57,662 bases of DNA from Burkholderia sp. E7m39 (GTDB lineage Bacteria > Pseudomonadota > Gammaproteobacteria > Burkholderiales > Burkholderiaceae): the NCBI GenBank assembly GCA_001319865.1, contig BBSL01000120.1, positions 1 through 57,662 of the forward strand, read 5' to 3'. This document shows, one piece after another, positions 34,752 to 43,711 of the stretch (position 1 is its first letter; each line of letters opens with the position of its first letter). A program made the translations under genes and the position numbers. Below the pieces are notes generated by a model. The model saw only the letters and a list, made by a program, of their open reading frames with translations. It had not been told where the DNA came from and ran no database searches.

Positions 34752-35674
34752 CGTTAGCTCTCCCAATTAATGCGCCACAATTCGACGCAAATCAGAATAC
34801 CGTAGAGAAAAGGGACATGCGACAGTTGTCCGATTCGCGCGACCGAAGTGGCGAAATTGTTCGGATCGGGGAAATTCTTACTGATTAGAGAGGTGTGATG
34901 ACCTAGTGTTTTCGCTAATAAGGCAAACTTTTCCTTACTTGAATTGGCCGATTTCGTTGAGTGAGAGATGCGCCGGATCGTCTGCAACGCTTGCCAAATA
35001 AGGGGCACGGCAGCAGCCGCTCGCATCGGGGCGATGTCAGGTTCAGCCGCACTGCTATTACTGTTGTGTTACGCCATTTAATCCCAAGCGTATCACTCTG
35101 TTACACGAATTTCAGATCGCAACAACTCTTTCCCCGTCAGTCACGCGATGTAACGTGTTCCACGATATCGGCCATTAGCACCCGAATTTAAGCCGGGTTT
35201 GTACTAATTTTATTTCTGCGCCGCTATGCTTCATCGCAACATCATTCGATCGCCGATTTGCGGGACCAGATGCGCTTTTTCATCGGAATTTACGGTCGCT
35301 CTCGAGCGATTCGCAGACGACATGGAAGCGCCAATGAAGGTATTCGGGCAAGCGGGAATAACGCATGCTCGACTGATGAGGTCTCTTCTGGCACGGAGAC
35401 CGTCGAGTCCCAAGCAATCGTCGACGCCGGAAAAAGGACTGCGTATGAGTGAAACACGCTAGCTGCTTGCTCTTCCGTCCTCATGTTCTGACAGGGCATC
35501 TGGCGACCATCGGCTACTGCACGCCGCGTGGGTCGCTATTGCCAGCCGTCCCTTAAACCATCGGCCCGCGCGCGGCTGACGAACTTCTGTCGCGATTCTC
35601 CCGGCGGTTTCGACCGCCGTGGACGCGTGTATTCAGCAGTTTCGCAGCGTGCCCGAGCAACCGAACGTCAAAGG
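34752..35674. other. long leader/promoter region of the EPS kinase gene
   Basis: 923 bp between the divergent AraC/GlxA gene and the Wzc-like gene. It contains the TTCG-loop hairpin at 35602-35619. Short open frames (35226-35462 and 35258-35452 plus) lack ribosome binding sites and family resemblance. This is the natural regulatory region for the EPS operon; I could not define -35/-10 boxes or an ops/JUMPstart element. Confidence 0.5.
35602..35619 (+). promoter_or_regulatory. 7-bp GC hairpin with TTCG tetraloop in the EPS kinase leader
   Basis: CGGCGGT (35602-35608), loop TTCG, ACCGCCG (35613-35619). UUCG-capped RNA hairpins are unusually stable. It lies 55 nt before the start codon at 35675, with no T run, so it could affect RNA stability, pausing or translation. 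Confidence 0.5.
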
Positions 35675-38020
35675 ATGACTCCCGTGGATTATTACCCCTC
35701 GAACTCGCTACCTGTTGCCCCCGAGGTCGAGCGCGGGCAACTCAGCGCTCGTGAGATGCTCAACCTGATGCGGGACCACATCTGGGAAATCGTAGCCGCC
35801 ACGGTGGTCGTATTTCTTCTTGCGGTCGCGTATCAACTCATCGCCTCCCCCATCTATTCCGCCGATGTTCTGGTGCGTGTCGATCCGCCTGAGCCGAATG
35901 CACTGGGCCTTGCGCTTCAGAACCAGGAGACGCTCCCGCCGCCATCGCCTTCGCCGAGCACGGAAATGGGGGTGATGCGCAGCCGTTCGGTTCTCGATCC
36001 CGTGATCGACCGCTACCGCTTCGACATATCGGTCAAACCTCGCACGATTCCGATTCTTGGCGACATCGCGGACAAGTTCGCGACGCCAGGCCAGCCGAAT
36101 GGTGCGTGGTTGGGGCTGAAGTCCTTCGCGTGGGGCGGCGAGGTGGTCAAGTTCGGCTATCTGAATGTGCCGCCGAACCTCGAAGAAGAGAAGCTGAGTC
36201 TCGTCGCGCTCGACGGCGGCGCATATGAACTGCTCGGTCCCTCGGGCGAATTGCTGTTGAAGGGCGAGGTGGGCAAGCCCGTCACAGGCAATGGCATTTC
36301 GGCGCAGATAGACCGGCTCGCGGCGCGTCCGGGCACGCGCTTCGAGGTGATTCGCTGGAACGCGGTGGATGCGACCAAGCGCTTCATGGATTCGATCAAG
36401 ATCACCGACAAGGTCAAGGATTCGGGACTGATCGAGATCGAGTATGCGGACAAAAATCCTGCAAAGGCCGCTGAAGTCGCCAATGCGCTCGCGCAGCAAT
36501 ATCTGGCATCCGCCATCGCGAGCCGTCAGTTGAACGACACACAGACGCTGAACTTCATCAAGGGCGAATTGCCGCGTCTGCTCACTGACCTGCGCAAATC
36601 CGAAGAAGCGTTGAAGACGTACCGGGCCAAGGCCAATTCGATGCAGCCGACGGCGGAAGCGCAGTCCTACCTGCAAGGCGGACTCGATCTCGACAAGCAG
36701 ATCGCGAGTCTGGAACTGCAGCGCACGCAATTGCTGGACAAATACGCGCCGCAAAGCCGGTGGATTCAGAGCATCGACACGCAGCTGGCACAGTTGAAGA
36801 ACGCGAAGTCGCAATTCGATAACCGCTTCTCGGGCATGCCTGCATCGGAACGCGAGAGCGTCGATCTGATTCGCGCGCAGAAGGTCGCGGAAACGGTCTA
36901 CATGGGTATGGTGCAAAAGGCCGAGCAACTGACAGTGCGCCGCGCAAGCACGACGGGCGGCGCGCACGTTCTCGACGAAGCCGTCAGGCCGCATCGACCC
37001 GTCAAGCCCGATCCGCTGATCGTATTGCCCGGCGGCGCCGTGCTGGGTTTCGTCGCGGGCATCTTCATCGTGTTCATGCGCCGTCACGTGCTGGTGGGCG
37101 TAACGGACCCGCGTTACGTGGAGCGCCGTTTGAGCGTGCCTGTCGTCGGCGAAGTGCTGTTCAGTCATCAGCAGTCGATGCTGGATCGCAGCCTGCCTGC
37201 CGCTGCCCGCACGCCGCTGCAAGGCGCAAACCGGAGTACGCCCGCCGTGCCGCGCGGCGCCGACGCGCCGGAGTTGATGGGCAACGGCGAGAAGATCGAT
37301 CCGTCGTTTGGGACGAGCGGCAACAAGATTCTCGCCCAGCGCTTTCCACACGATGCATCGGTGGAGGCGCTGCGTGCGGTCCGCACGGCAATGGCGCGCG
37401 ATCTCGCGCACACGCGCAACAACATCGTGATGATCACCGGGCCGACGACGTCGGCGGGCAAGAGCTTCGTGGCCGCGAATCTGGCCACCTTGCACGCGGA
37501 AGCGGGCGCGCGCGTCGCGCTGATCGACGCCGACATGCGTCGCGGCCACCTCGCGGCATTCTTCAGCCAGAGCAATCGCGGCGGGCTGTCGGAAGTGCTC
37601 TCCGAGCGGCTTCCGCTGCGCGATGCGCTGCGTCATGTGGGCGTGGAAGGCGTGACGTTCATGTCTTGCGGCACGCGTCCGGAAAATCCGGCTGCATTGC
37701 TCACACGGCCTCGATTCAGGGAAATACTCCAGCGTCTGGGCAACCACTTCGATCTGGTGATCGTCGATACGCCGCCCTTCCTCGCCGTCACCGACGCCTC
37801 GATCATCGCGAACGAAGCTGGCTCGTCGTTCCTCGTGTTGCGCTCCGGCATGCAATCGGAAGAAGAGATCGCCGACACGATCAAGAAGATCGAGCGCGCG
37901 GGCGGCCGTGTTGCGGGCGCTGTCTTCAATGGCATACCGCTACGCCGCAGCACGCGCAATTACGGCTACGCGACCAACTATGCGAGCGACTTCGGCGACG
38001 TCGAAGCGGCCAGTTCATAA
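35675..38020 (+). CDS. Wzc/BceF-type polysaccharide co-polymerase and tyrosine autokinase
   Basis: A 781-residue inner-membrane bacterial tyrosine kinase controlling EPS chain length and export. The N-terminal Wzz domain has transmembrane helix 1 (WEIVAATVVVFLLAVAYQLI) and a long periplasmic coiled coil, ending in transmembrane helix 2 (LPGGAVLGFVAGIFIVFM). The cytoplasmic kinase has Walker A GPTTSAGKS (Lys596), Walker A' IDADMRRG (Asp618, Asp620) and Walker B VIVDTPP (Asp698). A short C-terminal Tyr cluster (NYGYATNY) serves as the autophosphorylation tail. It is the first gene of the EPS run to 42951. The partner exporter (Wza/BceE) and phosphatase (Wzb/BceD) are not adjacent. The start ATG 35675 lacks a well-spaced ribosome binding site. 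Confidence 0.9.
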   Translation: MTPVDYYPSNSLPVAPEVERGQLSAREMLNLMRDHIWEIVAATVVVFLLAVAYQLIASPIYSADVLVRVDPPEPNALGLALQNQETLPPPSPSPSTEMGVMRSRSVLDPVIDRYRFDISVKPRTIPILGDIADKFATPGQPNGAWLGLKSFAWGGEVVKFGYLNVPPNLEEEKLSLVALDGGAYELLGPSGELLLKGEVGKPVTGNGISAQIDRLAARPGTRFEVIRWNAVDATKRFMDSIKITDKVKDSGLIEIEYADKNPAKAAEVANALAQQYLASAIASRQLNDTQTLNFIKGELPRLLTDLRKSEEALKTYRAKANSMQPTAEAQSYLQGGLDLDKQIASLELQRTQLLDKYAPQSRWIQSIDTQLAQLKNAKSQFDNRFSGMPASERESVDLIRAQKVAETVYMGMVQKAEQLTVRRASTTGGAHVLDEAVRPHRPVKPDPLIVLPGGAVLGFVAGIFIVFMRRHVLVGVTDPRYVERRLSVPVVGEVLFSHQQSMLDRSLPAAARTPLQGANRSTPAVPRGADAPELMGNGEKIDPSFGTSGNKILAQRFPHDASVEALRAVRTAMARDLAHTRNNIVMITGPTTSAGKSFVAANLATLHAEAGARVALIDADMRRGHLAAFFSQSNRGGLSEVLSERLPLRDALRHVGVEGVTFMSCGTRPENPAALLTRPRFREILQRLGNHFDLVIVDTPPFLAVTDASIIANEAGSSFLVLRSGMQSEEEIADTIKKIERAGGRVAGAVFNGIPLRRSTRNYGYATNYASDFGDVEAASS

Positions 38021-38099
38021 CAGAACGTTGTGCGCCAACAGTGCGCTCAGCAAGTCAAGGACACCGGCACACGTGCAATCTGGTCAGGCGGAGAAATAC

Positions 38100-39215
38100 A
38101 TGGCATTCGCGATCAACGGAAAATTCACCTCGCAACCCATTACAGGCGTTCAAAGGGTTGCGTACGAATTGACGAGAGCAATGCAATTGCGCGAAAGCCC
38201 AGGCGATGAACTGGAGATTTTCGTGCCGCAAGACGCGAGGGAGCCGGGCGCATCGCTAAAGCGGCAGCGCCGCTTTCCGTGGCTGCGCGGCACGCTGTGG
38301 GAGCAGATCACGCTGCCGATTGCGGCGCGAGGCAAGACGCTCGTGAACCTGTGCAACACGACACCGCTTCTGATGCGCAGGCAGGTGGTCATGGTGCACG
38401 ACATGGCCGTGTACGACGTGCCGCATGGCTTCTCGAAGAAATTCCTGCTGTGGTACCGGCTGCTGTTTTCGGTTCTTCCGCACATGGAGCCGACGGTGCT
38501 GACCGTCTCGGCGTTTTCGAAGCGCCGCATCTGCCATCACCTGAAGATCGACGAATCGCGCGTCGCGGTCATTCCGCCCGGCGCCGATCATCTGGATCGC
38601 GTCGTCCCCGACTACGGCGTGATGGATCGCCTGCAGCTGAAGGACGACGCGTATTGCGTGATCGTCGGCAGTCTCGATCCACGCAAGAACCTTCAGCGCG
38701 TGCTGGAGGCGATTGAGAGCCTGAGTCATTTGCGCGAGGTCCGCTTCGTGATCGTCGGCGGCAGGAACCAGCGGATATTCGCGAGCGAAGGGCTCGACGC
38801 GATGTCGCGTTCGAGACAGATCGTGTGGGCCGGTTTTGTGTCGGACGGTGAATTGAAGGCGCTTTACGAGCGCGCGGGCTGTCTGGTGTTCCCGTCGCTC
38901 TATGAGGGTTTCGGGCTGCCGCCGCTCGAAGCGATGTATTGCGGATGCCCCGTTATCGCATCGACGCGTACGTCGATTCCCGAAGCGTGCGGCGACGCCG
39001 CAATGTATTGCGATGCCACTTCCGCGCAGGACATTGCCGAAAAGATCTCGCAGATGATGAGTGTCTGCTCGCTGCGGCAAGAGTACCGCGAGAGAGGCAT
39101 GGCGCATGCGCGCGAGTATCGGTGGGATCGGTCGGCCAAGAAGCTGCTCGATGTTCTGTACGGCAACGAGAGCGAACACGTGGCGCAACTGTCGCCGCGT
39201 GCATCGACAAGCTGA
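38100..39215 (+). CDS. GT4-family glycosyltransferase
   Basis: A 371-residue GT-B glycosyltransferase (family 4 type). Acceptor domain: MAFAINGKFTSQPITGVQR. Donor domain: VIVGSLDPRKNLQRVLEAI, then the CLVFPSLYEGFGLPPLEAM segment, where the Glu of the E-x7-E motif binds the nucleotide sugar, and the C-terminal GCPVIASTRTSIPEACGDAA. It probably adds a sugar (mannose is common in this group) to the lipid-linked EPS repeat unit. ATG 38100 has GGCGGAG upstream. It follows the autokinase by 79 bp and is followed by a GT2 gene. Confidence 0.9.
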   Translation: MAFAINGKFTSQPITGVQRVAYELTRAMQLRESPGDELEIFVPQDAREPGASLKRQRRFPWLRGTLWEQITLPIAARGKTLVNLCNTTPLLMRRQVVMVHDMAVYDVPHGFSKKFLLWYRLLFSVLPHMEPTVLTVSAFSKRRICHHLKIDESRVAVIPPGADHLDRVVPDYGVMDRLQLKDDAYCVIVGSLDPRKNLQRVLEAIESLSHLREVRFVIVGGRNQRIFASEGLDAMSRSRQIVWAGFVSDGELKALYERAGCLVFPSLYEGFGLPPLEAMYCGCPVIASTRTSIPEACGDAAMYCDATSAQDIAEKISQMMSVCSLRQEYRERGMAHAREYRWDRSAKKLLDVLYGNESEHVAQLSPRASTS

Positions 39216-39260
39216 GTAGTGCGTGGAGCACCGTTGAATTTATCCATTGCGTCGGATCCT

Positions 39261-40271
39261 ATGAAGCAGATCGCCATCGTCATTTGCAACTACAACTACG
39301 AACGCTTCATCGCGGCGGCAATCGACTCCGCGTTGGCGCAAGACTATCCGGGCACGCGCGTGATCGTGATCGACGACGGATCGACGGACCGGTCGCGGGA
39401 GATCATCCAATCGTACGGATCTCGCATCGAGCCCGTGTTCAAGGAGAACGGCGGCCAGGTGTCCGCCTACAACCTTGGGGTGGAGATTCTGGATACGGAA
39501 TTCGCGATCTTCCTCGACTCCGACGACGTGCTGTATCCGGGAACGGCTTCGCAGGTGATGCGCCAGTTCGAGCAACACGGCGTAGCAAAGGTGCAATTTC
39601 GACTCGATGTCGTCGACGATGCGGGCAATCTGACGGGCGCGTACGTTCCGAACACCGAACCGCCCGCCGATTGCGCGCGTTTGCTCAAGAAGGGCTGGCT
39701 GTATCCGTCGCCGCCCGCATCGGGCAATGCCTATCGCGTGGGCGCGTTGAAGCGGGTTTTCCCCGTGCCGGAGAGCGGCATCAATCGCTACGGCGCGGAT
39801 TTCTACGCGATCTACGGTGCGGCGTTGACGGGGTCCGTCGCGACGATTTCGCGTTCGCTCGGCGCGTATCGCGTGCATCGTTCGACGACACCCAGCATGT
39901 CGTTCGCGAACTCCGAGCAGATCACCAAGGCGCCGAAGGCATTCAGGGAAAGATGGGCGACGTTGCGTGATATCGCGCACGAGCGCCTGAATCTCGAACT
40001 GCCGTCGGCTTTCCACGATTTCGCGCACGAGAAGGCGTATTTCGGATCGAGTCTCTATCAGGCGCCCGTAGGCGCGCGCTGGCGGTGGATGCTGAACGAA
40101 TCCCGCGCCTATCTGCACTCCATCGTTGCGAATCCGTTCTGGAGCCTGAAAAAGAAGGCCGGGACACTTTTTTTGTCGAGCCTTTGCCTGTTGCCGTATT
40201 CGCCTCTTTCCGACTTCGTGATTCGATACATCACCAATCCGCTTGCGCGTCGCGGAACGGTCGAGCAATAA
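39261..40271 (+). CDS. GT2-family glycosyltransferase
   Basis: Inverting GT-A glycosyltransferase of about 336 residues. IAIVICNYNYERFIAAAIDSALAQDYP and VIVIDDGSTDRSREII form the UDP/GDP-sugar site; DSDD in IFLDSDDVLYPG is the metal-binding DxD. The C-terminal 80 residues hold a hydrophobic helix (LFLSSLCLLPYSPLSDFVI) that may anchor it at the inner membrane. The start is uncertain: ATG 39261 (MKQIAIV) fits the family, but GGAG lies ahead of a TTG at 39234 in the same frame, which would add 9 residues. One of the EPS repeat-unit transferases. Confidence 0.88.
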   Translation: MKQIAIVICNYNYERFIAAAIDSALAQDYPGTRVIVIDDGSTDRSREIIQSYGSRIEPVFKENGGQVSAYNLGVEILDTEFAIFLDSDDVLYPGTASQVMRQFEQHGVAKVQFRLDVVDDAGNLTGAYVPNTEPPADCARLLKKGWLYPSPPASGNAYRVGALKRVFPVPESGINRYGADFYAIYGAALTGSVATISRSLGAYRVHRSTTPSMSFANSEQITKAPKAFRERWATLRDIAHERLNLELPSAFHDFAHEKAYFGSSLYQAPVGARWRWMLNESRAYLHSIVANPFWSLKKKAGTLFLSSLCLLPYSPLSDFVIRYITNPLARRGTVEQ

Positions 40272-40309
40272 CGGGCACGACATGAGTTGCGGCAATCGAA
40301 GAGGTGGGA

Positions 40310-41626
40310 ATGAACGGTAAGAAGAGCGCTAGCGTCATCGCATTCGTCTACGGCGGATATCTGATGAGATACGTGTATCTCATCATTGTTGTGCCGTTCT
40401 ACGGCCGCGTGCTTGGCGTCTCCGAATACGGACGCGTTCTGGCAGCGATGTCGCTGATGAACGTGATCTGGATGCTGACGAGCTATGGCTTCACGTTCGT
40501 CGGCATGCGCGAAATATCGAAGGCGCAGAACGCGCGCGAATGTAACGCCATTCACTCTCAGCATCTCAGCGCAAGGCTGTTGCTCGCTGTAATAGGCGGG
40601 TCGATCGGCGTCATCGCCACGTATTGCTCGCCCACATTATCCGAGCGGCCACTGATCGGCCTTCTCGCGACGACGCTCGGCATCGTGTCCGCGTTGAATC
40701 TAGGCTGGCTCTATCAGGGCCGGCACCACTTCCGCACGCCGATCATGATCGAGGTGTTCGGCTTTGCCGTGAGTCTCGTGCTCGTGCTCAGTCTGGTCAG
40801 AGGGCCGGCGGATTCGGTGTGGGTCGTCGCCAGCCTGCTCACGGCGGGTGTGCTTTCGCTCGCCATTTCGTATGGGCTCGCAACCTGGCAGATAGGATGG
40901 CCGCGCCTTTCGACTGAGGGTATCGTGCCGCTGCTGAAGGGCTCGACGATGCTTTTTTGCTATTCGTCGGGATCGGTGGTGCTCACGGCATCGTCGACGT
41001 ATCTGCTCACGCTGCTGTCGACGCCCGCGCAGGTCGGCTACTTCGGCGCCGCCGAGCGCTTCGCGACGATCGGATTGAGCCTGATGGGGCCAGCGTCGCA
41101 AGTGTTTATTCCGACCATTTCACGCCAGCTCGCGCAGGGCGACAAGGCGGGCGCGCATGCGACGACCCGGCACGGCGCGATGCTGCTGCTCGGTTACGGA
41201 CTGCTTGTGTTCTGCGGCGCATTGGCGCTTTCGCCGATCATCATGCCGTTGATCCTCGGCGAAGCATTCGGACCGAGCGCGCGCGTATTGCAGTGCTTCG
41301 CATGGATGTTTCCGTTTGCCGCATTCAACGAGTTCGCGGCGTTCTATGTGTTCGTGCCGCGCCGCAAGGACAAGCTGCTCGCCATCGCGGGCGCGGCGTC
41401 CGGCGCCGCCAATCTGCTCGCAGCGCTCTGGCTCGCGCCGCGTTTCGGCGCAGAAGGCATGGCGTTCGCTCGTGTATTGGGTGAGCTTTCGTTGTCCGTC
41501 ACGCTGCTGTTTCTCATGTTCAAGCTGGAGCTCATTACGCTGTTGCCGGGCGCGGGACGCGCGATTGCAATGGCAAGAGTTGCGTGGGGCGTCAGAGGGC
41601 AGGCGGGCGCGGGCAAGGACGAGTGA
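40310..41626 (+). CDS. Wzx-type oligosaccharide flippase
   Basis: A 438-residue multi-spanning inner-membrane protein of the MOP/MATE-like polysaccharide exporter group, with about 12 hydrophobic segments. Starts FVYGGYLMRYVYLIIVVPFYGRVLG, a typical Wzx N-terminus (first helix with positive charge, then LG-x-x-x-YG). Flips the undecaprenyl-linked repeat unit from the cytoplasmic to the periplasmic face. ATG 40310 has GAGGTGGG upstream. Lies between two glycosyltransferases in the EPS run. Confidence 0.88.
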   Translation: MNGKKSASVIAFVYGGYLMRYVYLIIVVPFYGRVLGVSEYGRVLAAMSLMNVIWMLTSYGFTFVGMREISKAQNARECNAIHSQHLSARLLLAVIGGSIGVIATYCSPTLSERPLIGLLATTLGIVSALNLGWLYQGRHHFRTPIMIEVFGFAVSLVLVLSLVRGPADSVWVVASLLTAGVLSLAISYGLATWQIGWPRLSTEGIVPLLKGSTMLFCYSSGSVVLTASSTYLLTLLSTPAQVGYFGAAERFATIGLSLMGPASQVFIPTISRQLAQGDKAGAHATTRHGAMLLLGYGLLVFCGALALSPIIMPLILGEAFGPSARVLQCFAWMFPFAAFNEFAAFYVFVPRRKDKLLAIAGAASGAANLLAALWLAPRFGAEGMAFARVLGELSLSVTLLFLMFKLELITLLPGAGRAIAMARVAWGVRGQAGAGKDE

Positions 41627-41763
41627 TGCAGAACAAGCAATCACGACATGCCGTGGCGGCGAACAAAACGTTCCTTCGCGCATGAACGCGACGGACTCGC
41701 ACGCCGATGGTTGGCGCGGGGTGGGGAAGTAAGAATGGATCGGATGAGCAAATGGAGGTCACA

Positions 41764-42951
41764 GTGAAAGTTGCGATTGTTCACGACTGGCTAGTGGTAA
41801 CGGGGGGCGCGGAGAAAGTACTGCAGAACATCATCGAGTGCTTTCCGAACGCGGACCTGTATTCGCTCGTCGATTTCATGGAGGACCGATCGTGCATTAA
41901 AGGCAAAGCGGTGAACACGTCGTTCATTCAGCGTCTGCCGTTTGCGCGCAAACGCTATCGCTCGTATTTGCCGTTGATGCCGATTGCGATCGAACAGCTC
42001 GACCTCTCCGGCTATGATCTCGTCATTTCGAGTTCGCACGCCGTCGCGAAGGGCGTGCTGACCGGGCCGAACCAGATGCATGTGAGTTATGTGCATTCGC
42101 CGATCCGCTATGCGTGGGATCTTCAGCATCAGTACCTGAGAGAATCGCATCTCACGGCGGGCGTCAAATCGGCAATGGCGCGCGTGCTGCTGCATTACAT
42201 CCGCGGCTGGGATTCGCGTTCGGCGAATGGCGTCGATCATCTCGTCGCGAACTCGAAGTTCATCGCGCGCCGGATCAAGAAGGCTTATCAGCGCGACGCG
42301 ACCGTCATTTATCCGCCCGTCGATCTGAATCATCTGCCGATGCGCGAGAGCAAGGACGACTTCTATGTCACTGCATCGCGCATGGTGCCGTACAAGCGTA
42401 TCGATCTGATCGTCAAGGCGTTTTCGCAAACACCTGAGCGGCGTCTCGTCGTGATCGGCGACGGGCCCGACATGAAAAAGGTCAAGGCAGCCGCCGGCGA
42501 TAACGTGACGATTCTCGGCCACCAGCCGTTCGACGTGCTGGTCGATCATCTGCAGCGTGCTCGCGCATTCGTCTTTGCCGCCGAGGAAGATTTCGGCATC
42601 TCCGTGGTCGAGGCGCAGGCTTGCGGCACGCCCGTCGTCGCGTTCGGCCGCGGCGGTGCGCTCGAATCGGTGCTTGGCTTGCCGCGTGAACGGCCGACAG
42701 GTGTGTTTTTCGAGGAGCAGACGACGGAGTCCCTACTCGAGGCTTTGCAGCGCTTCGAACAGTATCCGGGATTGTTCGATGCGCGCCAGTGCCGCAAGAA
42801 CGCGGAGCGGTTCTCGTCGGAACGATTCAAGGCGGCATTGACGTCGTTCATCGACGCGCGCATGCCTGGCAGCCTCTTCGACCGCACACTTCCTTATCCG
42901 ATTCACGAAGAGGAATCGGCATTGGAAGAAGACCGCCATCTGATCGTTTAA
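41764..42951 (+). CDS. GT4-family glycosyltransferase
   Basis: A 395-residue GT-B glycosyltransferase. VKVAIVHDWLVVTGGAEKVLQN is the acceptor-domain start seen in WbaZ/ExpE-like mannosyl transferases. HVSYVHSPIRYAWD and NSKFIARRIKKAY follow. The donor domain has YVTASRMVPYKRIDLIVKAF, the LVVIGDGPDMKKVK strand and the E-x7-E motif in EEDFGISVVEAQACGTPVVAF. GTG 41764 is the likely start, because GGAGG lies 5 nt before it and an upstream ATG would consume it. Probably adds a mannose-like residue to the EPS unit. Confidence 0.88.
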   Translation: MKVAIVHDWLVVTGGAEKVLQNIIECFPNADLYSLVDFMEDRSCIKGKAVNTSFIQRLPFARKRYRSYLPLMPIAIEQLDLSGYDLVISSSHAVAKGVLTGPNQMHVSYVHSPIRYAWDLQHQYLRESHLTAGVKSAMARVLLHYIRGWDSRSANGVDHLVANSKFIARRIKKAYQRDATVIYPPVDLNHLPMRESKDDFYVTASRMVPYKRIDLIVKAFSQTPERRLVVIGDGPDMKKVKAAAGDNVTILGHQPFDVLVDHLQRARAFVFAAEEDFGISVVEAQACGTPVVAFGRGGALESVLGLPRERPTGVFFEEQTTESLLEALQRFEQYPGLFDARQCRKNAERFSSERFKAALTSFIDARMPGSLFDRTLPYPIHEEESALEEDRHLIV

Positions 42952-43027
42952 TCGCGCGGGAGCGCCGGGCGTACTTCCTAGTACGTTTCCTCCTTAAGGC
43001 GCGATCCGCGTTCCCGCCGTGCCGCCT

Positions 43028-43681
43028 TCAGTGCGGACCACGGCCACCCTCAATGCCACGTATGTGCAGCGGAATGCGCCCGCGTGAGAGCACGCAGGCG
43101 AGACGGGGTGTGTGTTCGCGCAACGTCACGGACTTTTCCTCGATGAGATCCTGAAACGGCGCGGTGTGCCCATAGGTCAAGACGGCAACGGCGATCAGGG
43201 AGAGCGTCGACCACACGGGCAGAAACGGCTGAAACGGCTGCAATGGCATCCGTAGCGCCACGCGCAGGAAGCTCACGGCGGCGATGGTGCCGACTATCCA
43301 GCCCAATGTGACTTCGGATATCGAATGGGAGTGTCCGTGCACACGGGACGCACCCGTCAACGCACCGAGCAGCAAGCCAGCGACGATGCCTGGGAATGCC
43401 GGCTGCCGCCACCACCTCAATTGCAGCGCGATCGCCACGGCCCATACCGCAGTGGAAAGCGTCGTGTGCCCGCTGATGACGCGAAAATGTGCAAACGGAA
43501 TGGATACGCCGTATGAGTAGTAGAGAATCTTGGTCGCGCCGACCAGCAGCATGCCGCAGCCTAACGTGACTACCCAGCGAAGCGCGAGGCGCAGATCGGT
43601 CTTCGCAATCCAGATTGCACACACCGTCGCCACGGGCAGTGTGACGGCAGCATCGCCTACATTCGAGTAAAGAGTCCACAT
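43028..43681 (-). CDS. PAP2-family membrane phosphatase
   Basis: A 217-residue inner-membrane protein with five or six hydrophobic helices and the three PAP2 motifs: K-I-L-Y-Y (KILYYSYG), S-G-H (FRVISGHTT) and SR-x5-H (SRVHGHSHSISEV). Likely dephosphorylates a lipid pyrophosphate, for example recycling undecaprenyl pyrophosphate after polymerisation. The location between the EPS glycosyltransferases and the ligase gene on the opposite strand agrees with that. Confidence 0.85.
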   Translation of the reverse strand: MWTLYSNVGDAAVTLPVATVCAIWIAKTDLRLALRWVVTLGCGMLLVGATKILYYSYGVSIPFAHFRVISGHTTLSTAVWAVAIALQLRWWRQPAFPGIVAGLLLGALTGASRVHGHSHSISEVTLGWIVGTIAAVSFLRVALRMPLQPFQPFLPVWSTLSLIAVAVLTYGHTAPFQDLIEEKSVTLREHTPRLACVLSRGRIPLHIRGIEGGRGPH

Positions 43682-43711
43682 GTGGGGTTGTTCACCTCAT
43701 TGTCGCGGGCG

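Noticed and set aside
35226..35462. 78-codon plus-strand frame in the EPS leader
   Set aside because: No ribosome binding site; the residue pattern is not protein-like and the region is better explained as regulatory.
35708..37855. 715-codon open frame antisense to the Wzc-like gene
   Set aside because: It is the mirror of a GC-rich gene whose Walker motifs and membrane helices are unmistakable.
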